A stretch of DNA of 64,000 nt from Mycobacterium triplex. GTDB taxonomy: Bacteria; Actinomycetota; Actinomycetes; Mycobacteriales; Mycobacteriaceae. The DNA lies in contig NZ_HG964446.1 in assembly GCF_000689255.1 (NCBI RefSeq), positions 2,636,854 through 2,700,853 on the forward strand, written 5' to 3'. Shown piece after piece: positions 46,956-58,221 of the stretch; position 1 is the stretch's first letter; each line of letters starts with the position of its first letter. The notes below the pieces were generated by a model, which worked only from the letters and a program-made list of their open reading frames with translations, made no database searches and was not told the DNA's origin. A program made the position numbers and the translations under genes.

Positions 46956-48176
46956 GTGTTGCGTTGGATCACCGCCGGGGAGTCCCATGGCCGCGCACTG
47001 GTAGCCGTGGTCGAAGGCATGGTCGCCGGCGTGGAGGTCACCTCCACCGAAATCGCCGATCAGTTGGCCCGTCGCCGGCTCGGTTACGGTCGGGGCGCCC
47101 GCATGCAGTTCGAGCGCGACGCGGTGACCGTGCTGGCCGGTGTGCGCCACGGTGTCACCCTGGGCGGGCCGATCGCGATCGAGATCGGCAACACCGAGTG
47201 GCCGAAGTGGGAGACCGTGATGGCCACCGACCCGGTCGACCCGGCAGGAGCAGCCGACCTGGAAAACTCGGCGCGCAACGCCCCGCTCACCCGGCCCCGC
47301 CCCGGGCACGCCGACTACGCCGGGATGCTCAAGTACGGCTTCGACGACGCCCGGCCGGTGCTGGAGCGCGCCAGCGCGCGCGAGACCGCCGCCCGCGTCG
47401 CCGCCGGTACGGTGGCCCGGTCGTTTCTGCGCCAGGCCCTCGGCGTCGAGGTGCTCTCCCACGTCATCGCGATCGGCCCGTCGCGGCCCTACGACGGACC
47501 GCCGCCCGGGCCCGGCGACCTGACCGCGATCGACGCCAGCCCGGTGCGCGCCTTCGACAAGGACGCCGAGCAGGCGATGATCGCCGAGATCGAGGCCGCC
47601 AAGAAGGACGGCGACACCCTCGGCGGCGTGGTGGAAGTCGTCGCGCTGGGCCTGCCGGTCGGCCTGGGCTCGTTCACCAGCGGCGACAACCGCCTGGACA
47701 GCCAGCTGGCCGCCGCCGTGATGGGGATCCAGGCGATCAAGGGCGTGGAGATCGGCGACGGCTTTGCGACCGCGCGCCGCCGCGGCAGCCAGGCCCACGA
47801 CGAGATGTACCCCGGCCCCGACGGCGTGATCCGCTCGACCAACCGGGCCGGCGGGCTGGAGGGCGGCATGACCAACGGCCAGGTGCTGCGGGTGCGGGCC
47901 GCGATGAAGCCGATCTCGACCGTGCCGCGGGCCCTGGCCACCGTCGACATGGCCACCGGCGACGAGGCCGTCGCGATCCACCAGCGCTCCGACGTCTGCG
48001 CGGTGCCGGCCGCCGGCGTGGTCGTCGAGACCATGGTGGCGCTGGTGCTGGCGCGGGCCGCGCTGGACAAGTTCGGCGGCGATTCGCTGGCCGAAACCCG
48101 GCGCAACATCGAGGCCTACCAGCGCGCGGTCGCCGAGCACGAAACCCCGGCCGCGCGCGCCAAGGCATCGGGGTAG
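46956..48176 (+). CDS. aroC: Chorismate synthase
   Basis: 406 residues (named aroF in M. tuberculosis). The signatures [35 protein letters not shown] and [10 protein letters not shown] are present. The FMN-dependent enzyme makes chorismate from EPSP, the last shikimate-pathway step. GTG 46956 gives the [12 protein letters not shown] start of the family, with GGGAGA 9 bases upstream; ATG 46947 is less likely. The 120 bases before it hold no gene; in M. tuberculosis vapBC and other genes sit between Rv2551c and aroC. Confidence 0.96.
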   Translation: MLRWITAGESHGRALVAVVEGMVAGVEVTSTEIADQLARRRLGYGRGARMQFERDAVTVLAGVRHGVTLGGPIAIEIGNTEWPKWETVMATDPVDPAGAADLENSARNAPLTRPRPGHADYAGMLKYGFDDARPVLERASARETAARVAAGTVARSFLRQALGVEVLSHVIAIGPSRPYDGPPPGPGDLTAIDASPVRAFDKDAEQAMIAEIEAAKKDGDTLGGVVEVVALGLPVGLGSFTSGDNRLDSQLAAAVMGIQAIKGVEIGDGFATARRRGSQAHDEMYPGPDGVIRSTNRAGGLEGGMTNGQVLRVRAAMKPISTVPRALATVDMATGDEAVAIHQRSDVCAVPAAGVVVETMVALVLARAALDKFGGDSLAETRRNIEAYQRAVAEHETPAARAKASG

Positions 48177-48181
48177 CCGCC

Positions 48182-50213
<2,032 letters not shown>

Positions 50214-50216
50214 CGG

Positions 50217-50912
50217 CTAGTCCTTCGTCGGGTCGGTGTCGGTGCGGATGACCTCGGTCTTGGCGTCATCGGCACGCGTCGGGATCACCTCTGTTTTGGC
50301 GTCGTTCGCACGCGTCGGGATCGTCTCGGTCGGCGCGTCGCGTTCCGCGGTGGCCACCGACGACGTCGGCGCCTCGGCCTGCGCCCCGGACTGCGTCGGG
50401 ATCTCGCCGGTCGGCGCGTCGTCGGCGCGGGCGGCGGCGAACACGTCGGTGTCGGCGCGTTCCTCGTCTCGTCCGGCGCCGCGGTCGGCCGGGGGATTGC
50501 GGTCCACCCGCCAGCGGCCGATGGCCACGCCGACGATGCCGGGCAGGAACACGCAGAGCGCGGTGAACGCCGCGAACGTGGTGACCTCGTTGATCAGGCC
50601 GCCGGTGTAGAGGCCCTTGTAGAACAGCGCGATGAGCCACGAGACGGCTCCGCTGAGGATGCCGGCGAACAGGCCGGCCAGCAGCCAGGTCATCGCCAGG
50701 TCGGCGCGACGATCCGGATCCGCGTTGGCTTTCGCGTCGGCCCGACCGTCCATCACCCCCCAGACGCTTACGCAGACGACGAACACCAGCAGCAGCACGA
50801 CACTTACCAGGCCGGCCTGCGTCTGCCACGCATTGATGATTGCCCCCTGCAACAACCGGACGACAACCATCAGCCCGGCGAACGCCAATCCACGGAGCAT
50901 CCAGTTACTCAT
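50217..50912 (-). CDS. Four-helix membrane protein with Thr-rich repeat tail (Rv2536-like, B-4DMT type)
   Basis: 231 residues. Four hydrophobic segments (about 8-25, 30-50, 72-95, 105-130) make a small DMT-like membrane unit, followed by a 90-residue acidic, Thr/Ala-rich cytoplasmic tail. The tail ends in near-repeats of the form T-E-x-I-P-T-R-A-x-D-A-K. ATG 50912 (MSNWMLRGLAF) is chosen; upstream in-frame starts exist. A TACGCT hexamer lies 8 bases before the ATG. Divergent from pepQ. Transport substrate unknown. Confidence 0.83.
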   Translation of the reverse strand: MSNWMLRGLAFAGLMVVVRLLQGAIINAWQTQAGLVSVVLLLVFVVCVSVWGVMDGRADAKANADPDRRADLAMTWLLAGLFAGILSGAVSWLIALFYKGLYTGGLINEVTTFAAFTALCVFLPGIVGVAIGRWRVDRNPPADRGAGRDEERADTDVFAAARADDAPTGEIPTQSGAQAEAPTSSVATAERDAPTETIPTRANDAKTEVIPTRADDAKTEVIRTDTDPTKD

Positions 50913-50945
50913 GGCCAACCAGCGTAGCGAGTACCGTCGTGAGTC

Positions 50946-52058
50946 GTGACACATTCCCACCGTCGAGACAATCTAAAAAGCCAGATCGGTGCCAAGGGGC
51001 TGGACGCGATGCTGGTCACAGACCTGATCAACGTCCGTTATCTGTCAGGTTTCTCCGGGTCCAACGGCGCGTTGCTGGTCTTCGCCGACGATCGCGAGGC
51101 GATTTTGGCCACCGACGGCCGATACCGTACCCAGGCCGCCGCGCAGGCGCCCGATCTCGAGGTCGCCATCGAGCGGGCCGTCGGCCGCTACCTGGCGGGC
51201 AAGGCGGGCGACGCCGGCGTGTCCAAGCTGGGCTTTGAAAGCAATGTCGTCACGGTGGACGGCTTCGACGCACTGACCAGCGAGATCGGTGAGCACGGCG
51301 GGAAGACGGAGCTGGTGCGGGCCGCCGGGATGGTCGAAGCGCTGCGCGAGATCAAGGACGCCGGCGAGGTGGCCCTGCTGCGACTGGCCTGCGAGGCCGC
51401 CGACGCCGCACTCAAAGACCTGGTGGCGCGGGGCGGTTTGCGGCCCGGCCGAACCGAACGTGAGGTGAGCCGCGAGCTCGAGGCCCTGATGCTCGATCAC
51501 GGCGCCGACGCGATTTCGTTCGAGACGATCGTGGCCGCCGGGCCGAATTCGGCGATCCCGCACCACCGGCCGACCGACGCGGTCCTCGCCGACGGCGACT
51601 TCGTCAAGATCGACTTCGGTGCGCTGGTGGCCGGCTATCACTCGGACATGACCCGCACGTTCGTGCTGGGTAAGGCCGGTAAAGCCGCCGCCTGGCAGCT
51701 GGAGATCTACCAGCTGGTCGCCGAGTCGCAGCGGGCCGGCCGCGAGGCGCTGCGGCCGGGTGCCGACCTGCGCGAGGTGGACGGCGCCGCGCGCCAGCTG
51801 ATCGTCGACGCCGGCTACGGCGAGCAGTTCAGCCATGGGCTGGGACACGGCGTGGGTCTACAGATTCACGAAGCACCGGGCATCGGCGCCACGTCGTCCG
51901 GGACGTTGCTGGCCGGTTCGGTCGTCACCGTGGAGCCCGGCGTCTACCTGCCGGGCCGCGGCGGGGTCCGCATCGAGGACACCCTGGTCGTGGGCGATCG
52001 GCCGGCCACCGCCGAGCTGCTGACCCGGTTCCCCAAGGACCTGGCCATTCTGACTTAG
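50946..52058 (+). CDS. pepQ: Xaa-Pro aminopeptidase / M24 family dipeptidase
   Basis: 370 residues, cytoplasmic. The N-terminal creatinase-like domain is followed by the pita-bread catalytic domain with the five metal ligands: Asp in VKIDFGALVAGYHSD (two), His in HGLGHGVGLQIHE, Glu in VEPGVYLPG and Glu in VRIEDT. It cleaves peptides with proline at the second position. GTG start; a TACCGT hexamer 8 bases upstream mirrors that of the divergent membrane gene. Confidence 0.9.
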   Translation: MTHSHRRDNLKSQIGAKGLDAMLVTDLINVRYLSGFSGSNGALLVFADDREAILATDGRYRTQAAAQAPDLEVAIERAVGRYLAGKAGDAGVSKLGFESNVVTVDGFDALTSEIGEHGGKTELVRAAGMVEALREIKDAGEVALLRLACEAADAALKDLVARGGLRPGRTEREVSRELEALMLDHGADAISFETIVAAGPNSAIPHHRPTDAVLADGDFVKIDFGALVAGYHSDMTRTFVLGKAGKAAAWQLEIYQLVAESQRAGREALRPGADLREVDGAARQLIVDAGYGEQFSHGLGHGVGLQIHEAPGIGATSSGTLLAGSVVTVEPGVYLPGRGGVRIEDTLVVGDRPATAELLTRFPKDLAILT

Positions 52059-52067
52059 GGCGTTCCG

Positions 52068-52073
52068 TAGGAT
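52068..52073 (+). promoter_or_regulatory. -10 element of the small membrane protein gene (leaderless)
   Basis: TAGGAT ends 7 bases before ATG 52081; no ribosome-binding site lies between. Confidence 0.5.
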
Positions 52074-52080
52074 TCGGCAA

Positions 52081-52401
52081 ATGGCCTACCTAGCAGTCAT
52101 CGCCGTCTACGTGGTCGCCGCGGGCACCGCTCTCGCCGGGTTCTGGCTGACCGCCGTGTTGTTCGTCGGGCACGACTACGACGCGGCCGGGGTCATCATG
52201 TCGGCCGCTCGCCGGGTGGCCGGGCGGGGCCCGCTTCTGATCGCGGCGGGCGTCGCGTTGGGTTTGCTGGGCAACCTCGCCGCGAACCACCTGCCGCCGG
52301 CGTCCGCGTCCGACCTGGTCGCGCCGTCCCACCCGTCGGACCTCTGCGACCTCAACGACGGCCTGTTCGGCCTGTGCGGGGCCGGGCAGCTGCGCCGCTA
52401 G
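52081..52401 (+). CDS. Small two-helix membrane protein of unknown function
   Basis: 106 residues. Two hydrophobic segments (about 4-30 and 48-66) are joined by a charged loop, with a Pro/Ser/Asp tail holding two cysteines (DLCDLNDGLFGLCG) near the C-terminus. It has no recognisable family. A correctly spaced -10 directly before the ATG and its compact position between pepQ and efp support it as a real gene. Confidence 0.6.
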   Translation: MAYLAVIAVYVVAAGTALAGFWLTAVLFVGHDYDAAGVIMSAARRVAGRGPLLIAAGVALGLLGNLAANHLPPASASDLVAPSHPSDLCDLNDGLFGLCGAGQLRR

Positions 52402-52432
52402 CGGCGCGGTTAGCGCCGGACCGCGGCGCGGG

Positions 52433-52438
52433 TAAGCT
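52433..52438 (+). promoter_or_regulatory. Candidate -10 for the efp leader transcript
   Basis: TAAGCT ends 7 bases before GTG 52446, so the transcript would begin at the GTG of a short upstream reading frame and carry a leader of about 100 bases before efp. Confidence 0.5.
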
Positions 52439-52445
52439 GCATCCG

Positions 52446-52517
52446 GTGCTGTTCTGCGCGCACCATTTGCGGCGGAACCCGCTGCCGGGCCCTTGCCCGG
52501 CCACCGAAAGACCCTGA
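52446..52517 (+). CDS. Putative 23-residue leaderless uORF in the efp leader
   Basis: GTG to TGA, encoding 23 residues rich in proline and with two cysteines (ending [13 protein letters not shown]). The -10 hexamer directly upstream places transcription start at its GTG. It ends 32 bases before the efp start, and a stable hairpin lies within it. It contains no Pro-Pro pair, so a direct EF-P-dependent stall is not obvious. Expression is inferred from promoter spacing only. Confidence 0.35.
   Translation: MLFCAHHLRRNPLPGPCPATERP
52484..52501 (+). other. Stem-loop in the efp leader
   Basis: GCCGGGC-CCTT-GCCCGGC, a perfect 7-base-pair stem with a 4-base loop, 49 bases before the efp GTG. No T-run follows, so it is not a classical terminator; it may tune leader translation or mRNA stability. 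Confidence 0.5.
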
Positions 52518-52549
52518 AAATTGGCCTTCCCGTAGGAGATATAGCGACC

Positions 52550-53113
52550 GTGGCATCGACTGCCGACTTCAAGAACGGACTGGTGCTGGTGATCGACGGC
52601 CAGCTGTGGCAGATCATCGAGTTTCAGCACGTCAAACCGGGCAAAGGCCCGGCCTTCGTGCGGACCAAGCTGAAAAACGTGCTCTCGGGCAAGGTCGTCG
52701 ACAAGACCTACAACGCCGGCGTGAAGGTGGATACCGCCACCGTCGACCGCCGCGACGCGACCTATTTGTACCGCGACGGCTCGGACTTCGTGTTCATGGA
52801 TAGCCAGGACTACGAACAGCATCCGCTGCCGGAATCGCTGGTCGGCGACGCCGCCCGGTTCCTGCTGGAGGGCCTGCCGGTGCAGGTGGCCTTCCACAAC
52901 GGCGCACCCCTGTACCTCGAGCTGCCGGTGTCGGTCGAACTCGTGGTCACCCACACCGAGCCGGGTCTGCAGGGCGACCGGTCCAGCGCCGGAACCAAGC
53001 CCGCGACCGTGGAGACCGGCGCGGAACTTCAGGTGCCGTTGTTCATCAACACCGGGGACAAGCTGAAGGTGGATTCGCGCGACGGCAGCTACCTGGGTCG
53101 GGTCAACGCCTGA
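52550..53113 (+). CDS. efp: Translation elongation factor P
   Basis: 187 residues, identical in length to M. tuberculosis EF-P. Three beta-barrel domains; the domain I loop [15 protein letters not shown] contains the Lys that reaches the peptidyl-transferase centre, and the C-terminus has the DGSYLGR element. It relieves ribosome stalling at proline runs. GTG 52550 ([15 protein letters not shown]) is the family start, with an AGGAGA about 11 bases upstream. Followed by nusB after 2 bases. Confidence 0.96.
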   Translation: MASTADFKNGLVLVIDGQLWQIIEFQHVKPGKGPAFVRTKLKNVLSGKVVDKTYNAGVKVDTATVDRRDATYLYRDGSDFVFMDSQDYEQHPLPESLVGDAARFLLEGLPVQVAFHNGAPLYLELPVSVELVVTHTEPGLQGDRSSAGTKPATVETGAELQVPLFINTGDKLKVDSRDGSYLGRVNA

Positions 53114-53115
53114 CC

Positions 53116-53640
53116 ATGCCGGACGGTAAATCGCCGAGGCCTACCAAGGGACGCCATCATGCCCGTAAACGCGCGGTGGACCTGCTGTTCGAAGCCGAGG
53201 CTCGCGGCCTGAGCCCGACCGAGGTCGCCGACGTGCGCGCCGCGCTGGCCGAGGCCAACCCCGACGTCAAGGCACTGCACCCGTACACGGTCGCGGTGGC
53301 CCGCGGCGTCGGCGACCAGTTCGCCCATATCGACGACCTGATCAGCACCCACCTGCAGGGCTGGACGCTGGACCGGCTGCCCGCGGTCGACCGGGCGATC
53401 CTGCGAGTTGCGGTGTGGGAGTTGCTCTATGCCGACGACGTGCCGGAGCCGGTCGCGGTCGACGAGGCCGTGCAGCTGGCCAAGGAGTTGTCCACGGACG
53501 ACTCGCCGGGATTCGTCAACGGCGTGCTGGGCCAGGTCATGATGGTGACGCCGCAGATCCGGGCCGCCGCCGAGGCCGTCCGGGCAGCCGCCGCGACGGC
53601 CGCGGCCACGACACCGGAGAACCCCGAACCGCCGTCATGA
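53116..53640 (+). CDS. nusB: Transcription antitermination factor NusB
   Basis: 174 residues. All-helical NusB domain: [19 protein letters not shown] at the N-terminus, the middle [23 protein letters not shown] and the VNGVLGQV region are conserved. It binds boxA RNA with NusE in rRNA antitermination. The Ala-rich C-terminal extension (about 20 residues) is common in actinobacteria. Stop overlaps the next ATG. Confidence 0.95.
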   Translation: MPDGKSPRPTKGRHHARKRAVDLLFEAEARGLSPTEVADVRAALAEANPDVKALHPYTVAVARGVGDQFAHIDDLISTHLQGWTLDRLPAVDRAILRVAVWELLYADDVPEPVAVDEAVQLAKELSTDDSPGFVNGVLGQVMMVTPQIRAAAEAVRAAAATAAATTPENPEPPS

Positions 53641-53993
53641 CCCGACTGGAACTCCGCGCCTTCGTCGCCGCCGTCCTGGCCGCGACCGTGGTGCTGGGTG
53701 CCGTCGTGTGCGCCGCGTACGGGTGGACCATCGCCGCCGCCGCGCTGTCGATCTACGCGCTGGGAGTGGGCGCCTGGCTGTACCACTCGGTCGAGCGCCT
53801 GATCGTGGCCCGCCGCATCAGCGCGGTGCGCTCGGCGGCCAAGCCGCTGCAGCCGTTATTGCCGCTGATGGCCGCGATCATGGGCCTGACGCAGGCCGTG
53901 GTGCGCTCGCTCGGCGACGTCTCCGAGTTGCCGTCGCGCCGGTGGGAGCTGACCCGCCGCCGCGTCGTCGACAGCGACGACACCGATCGCTGA
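53637..53993 (+). CDS. Small membrane protein (Rv2532c-like)
   Basis: 118 residues, with two N-terminal hydrophobic segments (about 6-28 and 30-52) and a basic cytoplasmic tail ending [12 protein letters not shown]. No known domain. ATG overlaps the nusB stop by 4 bases, so efp-nusB and this gene form one operon. The following 142 bases before the decarboxylase hold no gene; a spaced repeat GGTGTC (54073-54078) / GACACC (54110-54115) and AT-rich GAATTATTC are seen there. Confidence 0.8.
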   Translation: MTRLELRAFVAAVLAATVVLGAVVCAAYGWTIAAAALSIYALGVGAWLYHSVERLIVARRISAVRSAAKPLQPLLPLMAAIMGLTQAVVRSLGDVSELPSRRWELTRRRVVDSDDTDR

Positions 53994-54135
53994 CCGAACT
54001 GGGGCGATCCTGAGCGAAAAGATCGCGGACGCAGGCCGGACCGGATAACAATGGTGGCGAGTCGTTCAGGTCGGTGTCGGGAATTATTCACTGCGGTGGC
54101 CGAGTATCGGACACCATCACAGAACAGGTGACGAC

Positions 54136-56982
54136 ATGAATCCCTACAGTGCCTACCCGCGACGGCTGCGCGTGTCCGCGCTGGCGGCGGTGGCCAACCC
54201 GTCGTACACGCGCGTCGACACCTGGAACCTGCTCGACGACGCCTGCCGTCACCTCGCCGAGGTCGACCTGGCCGGGCTGGACAAAACCCATGACATGGCG
54301 AAGGTCAAGCGGCTGATGGACCGCCTCGGCGCCTACGAGCGCTACTGGCTGTACCCCGGGGCGGAAAACCTGGCGACCTACCGCGCTCACCTGGAGAGCC
54401 TGTCCACGGTGCGGCTTGCCGAGGAGGTGTCGCTGGCGGTGCGCCTGCTGTCCGAATACGGCGACCGCACAGCACTTTTCGACACGTCGGCCCCGTTGGC
54501 CGACCAGGAGTTGGTGGCCCAGGCCAAGCAGCAGCAGTTCTACACCGTGTTGCTCGCCGACGACTCGCCGAACACCGGGCCCGACTGCCTGGCCGAAGCC
54601 CTGCGCGCGCTGCGCTGCCCGTCCGACGACGTGCAGTTCGAGCTGCTGGTGGTGCCCAGCGTCGAGGACGCCATCACCGCCGTCGCCCTCAACGGCGAGA
54701 TTCAGGCCGCGATCATCCGGCACGACGTACCGTTGCGGTCGCGCGACCGGGTGCCGTTGATGAACACGCTGCTGGGCGCCACCGACGACGCGGTCGGACG
54801 TGACAGCGGCAGCGACTGCATCGAATGCGGCGACTGGATTCGCGAATTGCGGCCGCACATCGACCTTTATCTGCTCACCGACGAGTCGATCGCGGCCGGC
54901 AACGACGAGGAACACGTCGTCTACGATCGGACGTTCTACCGGCTCAACGATGTCACCGATCTGTACAGCACGGTGCTGGCGGGTCTGCGAAATCGTTTCG
55001 CCACACCATTTTTCGATGCCCTGCGGGCGTACGCGGACTCACCGGTCGGTCAATTCCACGCGCTGCCCGTCGCGCGGGGGGCCAGCATCTTCAACTCGCG
55101 CTCACTACAGGACATGGGGGAGTTCTACGGCCGCAACATCTTCATGGCCGAGACCTCGACGACGTCGGGCGGGCTGGACTCGCTGCTGGACCCGCACGGC
55201 AACATCAAGAAGGCGATGGACAAGGCCGCGCGCACCTGGCATGCCAACCAGACCTATTTCGTCACCAATGGGACGTCGACGGCCAACAAGATCGTCGTGC
55301 AGTCGCTGACCCGGCCCGGCGACATCGTGCTGATCGACCGCAACTGCCACAAGTCGCACCACTACGGGCTGGTGCTGGCCGGCGCCTATCCGCTGTATCT
55401 GGATGCCTACCCGCTGCCGCAGTTCGCGATCTACGGGGCGGTGCCGCTGGACACGATCAAGAAGGCGCTGCTGGATCTGGAGGCGGCCGGCCAGCTGGAC
55501 AAGGTGCGCATGCTGCTGGTGACCAACTGCATCTTCGACGGTGTGGTGTACAACCCGCTGCGGGTGATGGAGGAGGTGCTGGCGATCAAGCCGGACATCT
55601 GCTTTTTGTGGGACGAGGCCTGGTACGCGTTCGCGACCGCGGTTCCGTGGGCCCGGCAACGCACCGCGATGGTGGCGGCCGACCGCCTCGAGCAGATGCT
55701 GGCGTCGCCGGAATACGCTGCGGAATACCGGGATTGGGCCCAGAAGATGGAAGGGATCCCGCGGTCGGAGTGGGTCAACCATCGGCTGCTGCCCGACCCC
55801 GCCAAGGCGCGGGTGCGGGTGTACGCGACGCACTCCACGCACAAGTCGCTGTCGGCGTTTAGGCAGGCGTCGATGATCCACGTGCGCGACCGCGACTTCA
55901 ACTCCCGCGCCCGCGACGCGTTCGGCGAGGCATTCCTGACGCACACCTCGACGTCGCCCAACCAGCAGCTGCTGGCCTCGCTGGACCTGGCCCGCCGGCA
56001 GGTCGACATCGAGGGGTTCCAGTTGGTCCGCCAGGTCTACGACATGGCGCTGGTGTTTCGGCACCGCGTCCGCAAGGACCGGCTGATCAGCAAGTGGTTC
56101 CGGATCCTCGACGAGGCCGACCTGGTGCCCGAGCAGTTCCGGGCCTCGGCGGTGAGTTCCTACCGCGAGGTCCGCCAGGGTGCGCTGGCGGAGTGGAACG
56201 AAGCCTGGCGCTCCGACCAGTTCGTGCTGGATCCGACCCGGGTGACCCTGTTCCTCGGCAACACCGGGATGAACGGGTACGACTTCCGCGAGAAGATCCT
56301 GATGGAGCGCTTCGGGATTCAGATCAACAAGACGTCGATCAACAGCGTGCTGCTGATCTTCACGATCGGTGTCACCTGGTCGAGCGTGCACCACCTGCTC
56401 GACGTGCTGCGCCGGGTGGCCACCGACCTCGACCGGGAAAAGGAACTGGCCAGTGTGGCCGACTGGACGCTGCACCAGCGCCGGGTCGAGGAGATCACCG
56501 AGGACCTGCCGCACCTGCCCGACTTCAGCGAATTCGACATCGCGTTCCGCCCGGTGGACGCCTGCGCCTTCGGCGACATGCGGGCGGCGTTCTACGCGGG
56601 CTACGAGGAGTCCGACCGTGAGTACGTTCAGATCGGCAGCGCCGGGCGGCGGATCGCCGAGGGCCGGAAATTGGTATCCACCACGTTCGTGGTGCCCTAC
56701 CCGCCCGGTTTCCCGGTGCTGGTTCCGGGCCAGGTGGTCTCGAAGGAGATCCTGTATTTCCTGGCTCAGCTCGACGTGAAGGAAATCCACGGATACAACC
56801 CGGATCTCGGCCTGTCGGTGTTCACCCCGGAGGCACTGGCCCGCCTGGAAGCCCAACGCAGCGCGGCGAGCGCCGCGGTCGGGTCGGTGTTTCCGGGCTT
56901 CGAGTTGCCTTCGGACACATCGGTTTTGAACGGTGCCCGTAACGGTGACCGCGTGCAACGGGCGGTGACCGAAGACGTCTGA
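54136..56982 (+). CDS. Orn/Lys/Arg family decarboxylase (Rv2531c/Adi-like)
   Basis: 948 residues, a PLP-dependent fold type I decarboxylase. The N-terminal receiver-like wing domain (about 1-280) is followed by the PLP domain, with the substrate/cofactor segment TSTTSGGLDSLL, the FLWDEAWYAF Asp, and the internal-aldimine Lys in YATHSTHKSLSAF. The C-terminal domain is complete. Which basic amino acid is decarboxylated cannot be told; M. tuberculosis annotation calls it adi. AGGTGA precedes the ATG. No partner antiporter is adjacent. Confidence 0.9.
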   Translation: MNPYSAYPRRLRVSALAAVANPSYTRVDTWNLLDDACRHLAEVDLAGLDKTHDMAKVKRLMDRLGAYERYWLYPGAENLATYRAHLESLSTVRLAEEVSLAVRLLSEYGDRTALFDTSAPLADQELVAQAKQQQFYTVLLADDSPNTGPDCLAEALRALRCPSDDVQFELLVVPSVEDAITAVALNGEIQAAIIRHDVPLRSRDRVPLMNTLLGATDDAVGRDSGSDCIECGDWIRELRPHIDLYLLTDESIAAGNDEEHVVYDRTFYRLNDVTDLYSTVLAGLRNRFATPFFDALRAYADSPVGQFHALPVARGASIFNSRSLQDMGEFYGRNIFMAETSTTSGGLDSLLDPHGNIKKAMDKAARTWHANQTYFVTNGTSTANKIVVQSLTRPGDIVLIDRNCHKSHHYGLVLAGAYPLYLDAYPLPQFAIYGAVPLDTIKKALLDLEAAGQLDKVRMLLVTNCIFDGVVYNPLRVMEEVLAIKPDICFLWDEAWYAFATAVPWARQRTAMVAADRLEQMLASPEYAAEYRDWAQKMEGIPRSEWVNHRLLPDPAKARVRVYATHSTHKSLSAFRQASMIHVRDRDFNSRARDAFGEAFLTHTSTSPNQQLLASLDLARRQVDIEGFQLVRQVYDMALVFRHRVRKDRLISKWFRILDEADLVPEQFRASAVSSYREVRQGALAEWNEAWRSDQFVLDPTRVTLFLGNTGMNGYDFREKILMERFGIQINKTSINSVLLIFTIGVTWSSVHHLLDVLRRVATDLDREKELASVADWTLHQRRVEEITEDLPHLPDFSEFDIAFRPVDACAFGDMRAAFYAGYEESDREYVQIGSAGRRIAEGRKLVSTTFVVPYPPGFPVLVPGQVVSKEILYFLAQLDVKEIHGYNPDLGLSVFTPEALARLEAQRSAASAAVGSVFPGFELPSDTSVLNGARNGDRVQRAVTEDV

Positions 56983-56997
56983 GGATTTCGCTCGCCG

Positions 56998-58194
56998 TCA
57001 GGCGTCGGTCAGCGTGCGAAACGACAGCAGCTTTTCCAGGCCACGCTTGCTGGTCTCGTTCGCGATCACCAGGCGTTGAATCTCGGAGGTGCCTTCCCAA
57101 ATCCGGTCGACCCGCAGCTCCCGCCACAGCCGCTCGACCGGATAGTCGCGGATATAGCCGCGGCCGCCGAAGATCTGCACCGCGCGATCCGCGACCCGGT
57201 TGGATGCCTCCGACGCCGCTAGTTTCACGGTGGCAGCCTTGGCGTGCAACGTCTTTCGCTGATCGGGATCACTCAGGTCGGCCTGGTCGAACTCCCAGGC
57301 GACCTGATGGGTGAGGGCACGGTTGGTGGTGATGTCGACGACCGAGTCGGCGATCATGCCCTGAATGAGCTGCCGGTTGATCAGCGGCTGGCCGCCCTGC
57401 ACTCGTTCCCGCGCCCAGTCGACGGCATGCGTCAGTGCGCGTTCCGCGGCGCCGATGGTGCGCGCGCCGATCATCAACCGCTCCTCGGTGAACCAATCCC
57501 GGGTCAGTTCCAGCCCGGCGCCGACGCCGCCGAGCACCGCGTCCGCCCCCACCCGCACGTCGGTGAAGCTGAATTCGGGGTGCTCGTAGACGAAAGTGTG
57601 GGTGTAGCGCGGGACATTGGTGATGGCCACTCCCGGGGTGCCGACATCCACCAGGAACATCGTCGGGGCGTGCTCCGGCTCGACGTAGGCGAGCACGATG
57701 AGATAGTCGGCGACGTCTCCGACGGTGACGAACCACTTCTCGCCGTTGATCACATACCCGCCGTCGCCGTCCGGCGTCGCGGTGGTCTTGGCCGCCGAGA
57801 AGTCCGACCCGGCCCCGGATTCCGAAATGGCGACGGCGTCACGCCGCTCACCGCGCGCGCTGGGGATCAGGTACCGCTCCCGTTGGTCCGCCGAGGCGTG
57901 CGCCAGCGGGTTGGCGGGGCGCCACACGGTGTCCCACAGCGCGTTTGTCAGCTTACCGAGTTCGTCTTGCACGACGACCTGTTCGAGCACGCTCAGCCCG
58001 GCTCCGCCGAACTCGGTTGCCGTGTTGATCGCCTGCAGGCCCGAGCCCAGCACGGCGGCCTTGATCGAGGCGTGCGACTCGGGCGACAGCCCGTTGTGGC
58101 GCTCGCACTCGTCCTCGAACGGCATGATCTTCTCGGCCAGGGCCCGGGCGCGGTCTTTGAGCTCGGCCAGCCGCGCCGTGTATGCGAATTCCAT
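56998..58194 (-). CDS. Acyl-CoA dehydrogenase (ACAD 1)
   Basis: 398 residues. Flavin-binding segments (AISESGAGSDFSAAKT; INGEKWFVT) and the C-terminal DRIWEGTSEIQRLVIANE, whose Glu is the usual catalytic base position, show a full-length acyl-CoA dehydrogenase. It oxidises an acyl-CoA to the enoyl-CoA with FAD. Last gene of a minus-strand operon with ACAD 2, a CoA ligase, a ferredoxin and a small protein; the chain length or ring substrate is unknown. Its stop is 16 bases from the decarboxylase stop. Confidence 0.93.
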   Translation of the reverse strand: MEFAYTARLAELKDRARALAEKIMPFEDECERHNGLSPESHASIKAAVLGSGLQAINTATEFGGAGLSVLEQVVVQDELGKLTNALWDTVWRPANPLAHASADQRERYLIPSARGERRDAVAISESGAGSDFSAAKTTATPDGDGGYVINGEKWFVTVGDVADYLIVLAYVEPEHAPTMFLVDVGTPGVAITNVPRYTHTFVYEHPEFSFTDVRVGADAVLGGVGAGLELTRDWFTEERLMIGARTIGAAERALTHAVDWARERVQGGQPLINRQLIQGMIADSVVDITTNRALTHQVAWEFDQADLSDPDQRKTLHAKAATVKLAASEASNRVADRAVQIFGGRGYIRDYPVERLWRELRVDRIWEGTSEIQRLVIANETSKRGLEKLLSFRTLTDA

Positions 58195-58221
58195 TGAACA
58201 ACCGTCCTTTCACTGCGTTTT

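Noticed and set aside
53994-54135. Spaced repeat GGTGTC/GACACC before the decarboxylase gene as an operator
   Set aside because: Arms of only 6 bases with a 31-base gap are expected by chance in GC-rich DNA and do not align with a clear promoter.
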